From Spirochaetaceae bacterium (lineage in GTDB: Bacteria; Spirochaetota; Spirochaetia; Treponematales; Breznakiellaceae): DNA of 8,224 nt. Below, piece by piece: positions 5,401 to 8,224 of the stretch. The stretch lies in contig JAIRXO010000090.1 in NCBI GenBank assembly GCA_031268255.1, positions 1 to 8,224 of the forward strand, in the 5' to 3' direction. Position numbers and translations under genes: made by a program. The first letter of the stretch is position 1; every line of letters starts with the position of its first letter. The notes below the pieces were generated by a model, which worked only from the letters and a program-made list of their open reading frames with translations, made no database searches and was not told where the DNA came from.

Positions 5401-6216
5401 ATGCAGTTTCGTCATAAACCGCCCTTTAACCGGGGCTATACGGCCCTGATACCCCGTTCCGGCAATACCGCGGATATGCTCATGGAGTTTGGCGTAATAA
5501 CGCTTGACCCGGGCGATACCTGCGAAAGCCGGACAGAAAGCGACGAGAGGGTATGGCTTCTTTCCCACGGTTCGGCCCTTGTTTCGTGGGACGGAAAAAA
5601 ACAGGAAATTTCCCGGCCAAATCTTTTTGATTATTCCCCCTGGTGCCTGTCGGTTCCGGCAAAGTCGGAAGTGAGGATCACGGCGGGGAATAAAGGCGCC
5701 GAACTGTACTATACAGCCACGAACAATAAAAAGAATTTCGCCTCACGGCTCTATACTCCCGAAGAATGCCGCAGCGAATTCAGGGGAGAAGGGACCATGA
5801 GGGAAACTTCGACCAGGGTTGTGCGGACGGTCTTTGATGATACCAACAGGAGCGAATCCAACCTTGTCATAGGCGAGGTCATAGGGGTGCCGGGCAAATG
5901 GTCGAGCTATCCCAATCATCATCACCCCCAGCCGGAGATTTACCACTACCGCTTCCTTCCCGAAAACGGTTTCGGCCTTACCGCCATAGGGGATACCCCC
6001 TATATCCTTAAAGACCGGGATACGGTCTGTATACGGGAAGGCCAGGTACATCCCCAGGTAACCGCCCCGGGCTATGCCATGTGGTACCTCTGGGTGATAC
6101 GCCATATAGACGGCGCTCATTACGGCAGCGCCACCAATACGCCCGTTTTCGTCGATGAACATACATGGGTCATGGGCCCGGAAGATAAAATCTGGCAGCC
6201 AAAAAGGAGTGAATAA
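5401..6216 (+). CDS. iolB: 5-deoxy-glucuronate isomerase
   Basis: Cytoplasmic metal-dependent isomerase converting 5-deoxy-D-glucuronate, the product of the IolD ring opening, to 2-deoxy-5-keto-gluconate, the substrate of the IolC kinase. With the ATG at 5401 it has 271 residues, about the usual length. The fold is a double cupin of the KduI/IolB family. The metal-site region is YPNHHHPQPEIYHYRF (170-185), with His173, His175 and Glu179 the likely ligands and His217 in EGQVHPQ the likely fourth. Conserved family segments VPGKWSSYP and the C-terminal YLWVIRHI are also present. It follows iolG by 9 bases, and its TAA stop overlaps the iolD ATG by one base. No truncation is seen. Confidence 0.92.
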   Translation: MQFRHKPPFNRGYTALIPRSGNTADMLMEFGVITLDPGDTCESRTESDERVWLLSHGSALVSWDGKKQEISRPNLFDYSPWCLSVPAKSEVRITAGNKGAELYYTATNNKKNFASRLYTPEECRSEFRGEGTMRETSTRVVRTVFDDTNRSESNLVIGEVIGVPGKWSSYPNHHHPQPEIYHYRFLPENGFGLTAIGDTPYILKDRDTVCIREGQVHPQVTAPGYAMWYLWVIRHIDGAHYGSATNTPVFVDEHTWVMGPEDKIWQPKRSE

Positions 6217-8096
6217 TGGGGAAAACTGTCCGCCTTACCGCAGGTCAGGCCGTTCTGCGGTTCCTGGATAATCAGTACATCGAAGTGGATGGAAAAGAAA
6301 TAAAATTTGTCCACGGCGTTTTCGGCATCTTCGGCCACGGAGTCGTCGTGGGCATAGGCGAGGCCCTCGCCGCCGGCAATACGGGCCTCCGTTTCTACCA
6401 GGCCAAGAATGAACAGGGGGCGGGCCACGCCGCCATGGGTTTTGCCAAACAGAACAATCGCCATAAAATAATGGCGGTCATCAGTTCCATAGGCCCCGGA
6501 GCCCTTAACATGGTAACCGCCGCGGCCACCGCGACGGCAAACCACATACCCGTACTTTTCCTCCCCAGCGACGCCTTTGCCTGCCGCCAGCCCGATCCGG
6601 TGCTTCAGCAGATTGAGATACCCGCCGACTACACCAATACTTCCAATGATTCCTTCCGGGCGGTCAGCCGTTACTGGGACCGGGTACAGCGGCCCGAACA
6701 GCTTATGACCGCCCTCATCAACGCGTTCAGGGTGCTTACCGATCCGGCGGATACCGGGGCGGTTACCGTGGCGCTTCCCCAGGACGTACAGGGCGAGGCA
6801 TACGATTACCCTGAGGAATTCCTGACCAAACGGGTTCATCACATTGAACGCCGCATCCCCACAGCGGGCCAGATAGAACGGGCCGCGGCCATGATCAGGG
6901 CCAGCAGGAAGCCCCTGGTAATCTGCGGCGGCGGCGTGCGCTATTCAGGCGCGGGGGCCGCCCTGGAAAAATTCGCCAAGGACTTTCATATTCCCTTTGC
7001 CGAGACCCAGGGCGGTAAGGGTACCGTACTGTGGGACCACCCCTACAACCTGTCAGGCATAGGAACCACAGGCGGCAGCGCCGCGAACAAACTCGCCAAA
7101 GAAGCGGACCTCATCATAGCCGCCGGAACCAGGCTCGGCGACTTTACCACCTGTTCCAAATGGCTCTTCCAGAATCCCGAATGCCGCATACTGGGCATCA
7201 ACGTGGCTTCCTTTGACGCTTATAAGATGAACGCCGAACCCATCATCGCCGACGCCAGGCTCACCCTGGAAGCCCTCGGCAAACCCCTCCAGGGCTACAA
7301 GTCAGATTGGGAAGGCCGGATAAAGACAGTCAAGGATGAATGGAACAGGGAAGTAGACCGGCTCTACACAAGCGAAGCCCCGCCCGATCAGGACGGAAGG
7401 CCCCTGCTTTCCCAGGCGCGGGTGCTTGGCGAACTTAACGACAGACTCCTCCCCAAAGACGCCCTTATCGTATCAGGCTCAGGCTCCATACCCAGTGATA
7501 TGCAGCGGGTATGGCGTGCCAGGGTTACGGAAACCTACCACATGGAATACGCCTTCTCCTGCATGGGCTACGAAGTCGCCGCCGCGCTGGGGGCGAAAAT
7601 AGCCTGCCCCGACAGGGAAGTAGTCGCCGTCCTGGGCGACGGCGCCTACACCATGCTTCATACCGAACTCCTTACCGCCGTGCAGGAAAACAAAAAAATC
7701 ATCATCGTGGTCCTGGATAATTCAGGCTTCCACTGCATTGACAATCTCCAACACAGCCAGGGCATAGTTCATTTCGGCAACGAATGGAAAATCAGGGACG
7801 CCAAATCAGGACTCCTGGAAGGAAAAGCGGTGCAGGTTGACTACGCCAAAAACGCCGAAAGCTGGGGCGCTCTGGGACTGCGGGCAAGAACCCCCGAAGA
7901 ACTGGGCGCGGCGGTAGAAAAAGCCCTGGCAGCCCAGGGCCCGGCGCTGATTGATGTCAAGGTAAGCCCCAAGACCATGACCTCAGGCTATGATTCCTGG
8001 TGGCGGGTAGGTACAGCCCAGGTTTCCACCAATCCCGATGTTGAAAAAGCCGCCAAAGACATGGCGGCGGAGGCAGCCAAAGCAAGAAAATTTTAA
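6216..8096 (+). CDS. iolD: 3D-(3,5/4)-trihydroxycyclohexane-1,2-dione hydrolase (ThDP-dependent)
   Basis: Cytoplasmic thiamine-diphosphate enzyme that hydrolyses the ring C-C bond of the inositol-derived dione to give 5-deoxy-glucuronate. It has 626 residues, slightly shorter than the roughly 640 of the B. subtilis enzyme. The three-part ThDP architecture is clear: an N-terminal pyrimidine-binding domain with the probable activating Glu66 in KNEQGAGHAAMGFA, a central domain from about residue 215 (AAAMIRASRKPLVICGGGV), and a C-terminal pyrophosphate-binding domain with GDG at 474-476 and Asn502 in VVLDNSGF, which bind Mg2+ and ThDP. HGVFGIFGHG near 33-42 is typical of IolD. The ATG at 6216 shares its A with the iolB stop, and AAGGAG lies six bases upstream (6204-6209), indicating tight coupling. 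It is the last gene of the operon; 84 bases follow before the next start. Confidence 0.95.
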   Translation: MGKTVRLTAGQAVLRFLDNQYIEVDGKEIKFVHGVFGIFGHGVVVGIGEALAAGNTGLRFYQAKNEQGAGHAAMGFAKQNNRHKIMAVISSIGPGALNMVTAAATATANHIPVLFLPSDAFACRQPDPVLQQIEIPADYTNTSNDSFRAVSRYWDRVQRPEQLMTALINAFRVLTDPADTGAVTVALPQDVQGEAYDYPEEFLTKRVHHIERRIPTAGQIERAAAMIRASRKPLVICGGGVRYSGAGAALEKFAKDFHIPFAETQGGKGTVLWDHPYNLSGIGTTGGSAANKLAKEADLIIAAGTRLGDFTTCSKWLFQNPECRILGINVASFDAYKMNAEPIIADARLTLEALGKPLQGYKSDWEGRIKTVKDEWNREVDRLYTSEAPPDQDGRPLLSQARVLGELNDRLLPKDALIVSGSGSIPSDMQRVWRARVTETYHMEYAFSCMGYEVAAALGAKIACPDREVVAVLGDGAYTMLHTELLTAVQENKKIIIVVLDNSGFHCIDNLQHSQGIVHFGNEWKIRDAKSGLLEGKAVQVDYAKNAESWGALGLRARTPEELGAAVEKALAAQGPALIDVKVSPKTMTSGYDSWWRVGTAQVSTNPDVEKAAKDMAAEAAKARKF

Positions 8097-8119
8097 TTCA
8101 ATTATAGAAGGAATTTGGG

Positions 8120-8149
8120 TTTAACGGACAGCGGTCCGTGTGGTAAAAT
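8120..8149 (+). promoter_or_regulatory. Possible promoter of the downstream gene
   Basis: A -10-like TAAAAT (8144-8149) lies 18 bases after a poor -35-like TTTAAC (8120-8125). It would start a transcript near 8156, about 25 bases before the ATG at 8181. The -35 matches consensus only partly, so this is tentative; readthrough from iolD is the alternative. Confidence 0.3.
8124..8139. other. Stem-loop between iolD and the next gene
   Basis: ACGGAC and GTCCGT form a six-base-pair stem around AGCG. It is followed by GTGGTAAAATT, not a T-run, so it is weak as an intrinsic terminator. It falls within a possible promoter of the downstream gene, upstream of the -10-like TAAAAT at 8144-8149, so it may instead be an operator-like inverted repeat. 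The 84-base gap holds nothing else clear. Confidence 0.35.
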
Positions 8150-8180
8150 TAGATATTCCTAATGAACTAAGGAGATAAAT

Positions 8181-8224
8181 ATGGCAGCGACAAAAAAACC
8201 GGCGGCCAAAAAGCCCGCCGCAAA
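8181..8224 (+). CDS. Basic Lys/Ala/Pro-rich protein, N-terminus only (cut by window edge)
   Basis: Only 14 whole codons are visible, reading MAATKKPAAKKPAA, with KKPAA repeated twice in tandem. The ATG has a strong AAGGAG six bases upstream (8169-8174), so translation here is likely. Such tails occur in histone H1-like and HU-type DNA-binding proteins and at the ends of some ribosomal or surface proteins; a nucleoid-protein tail is my best guess. Its function is probably unrelated to inositol use. Nothing further can be said from this fragment. Confidence 0.6.
   Translation, partial: MAATKKPAAKKPAA

Noticed and set aside
6120..6842. Long minus-strand frame opposite the iolB end and iolD start
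   Set aside because: It is a shadow of two confidently identified genes, with Gly/His/Tyr-rich translation and no family likeness.
8124..8139. Intrinsic terminator after iolD
   Set aside because: The stem has only six pairs and no T-run follows; I list it only as a stem-loop.
1..8224. Mobile element, CRISPR array, tRNA or rRNA gene
   Set aside because: No transposase or integrase gene, spaced repeats, clover-leaf sequence or rRNA motif was seen on either strand.

Overview
The window holds a divergently transcribed inositol-type carbohydrate locus. The rightward arm (4372-8096) is a tight three-gene operon: myo-inositol 2-dehydrogenase (iolG), 5-deoxy-glucuronate isomerase (iolB) and the ThDP-dependent trihydroxycyclohexanedione hydrolase (iolD). 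The leftward arm (3912 down to position 1) encodes a complete sugar ABC importer of the Mgl/Rbs type: a periplasmic-binding lipoprotein, a double-NBD ATPase and a permease. It is followed by a second Gfo/Idh/MocA dehydrogenase that is cut by the window edge. A new gene begins at 8181 and is also cut; only the lysine/alanine/proline-rich N-terminus of its product is visible.

The two arms share a 459-base intergenic region (3913-4371). Each start has a recognisable sigma70-type promoter, and just at or after each predicted transcription start lies a nearly identical 14-base LacI-family-like operator (13 of 14 bases match when both are read in gene direction). This suggests that one regulator, not encoded here, controls uptake and catabolism together. 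Between the promoters lie a perfect 12-base-arm palindrome (4136-4160) and a GC-rich, coding-like stretch (about 4168-4300) without a credible gene.

The logic is ordinary inositol use. The importer brings in the cyclitol, IolG oxidises it to 2-keto-myo-inositol, IolD opens the ring of the dione and IolB isomerises the resulting 5-deoxy-glucuronate. The dehydratase (IolE), kinase (IolC), aldolase (IolJ) and semialdehyde dehydrogenase (IolA) are not in the window. By memory comparison the importer looks most like E. coli MglABC, so inositol as its substrate is inferred from context and not from the transporter itself.

Organism: a GC-moderate bacterium with strong AAGGAG ribosome binding sites, a lipoprotein substrate-binding protein and heavy use of the ATA isoleucine codon. 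A spirochaete of the Treponema group would fit, but this is an inference of moderate to low confidence. I found no mobile element, CRISPR array, RNA gene or clearly new system; the most useful signals are regulatory.
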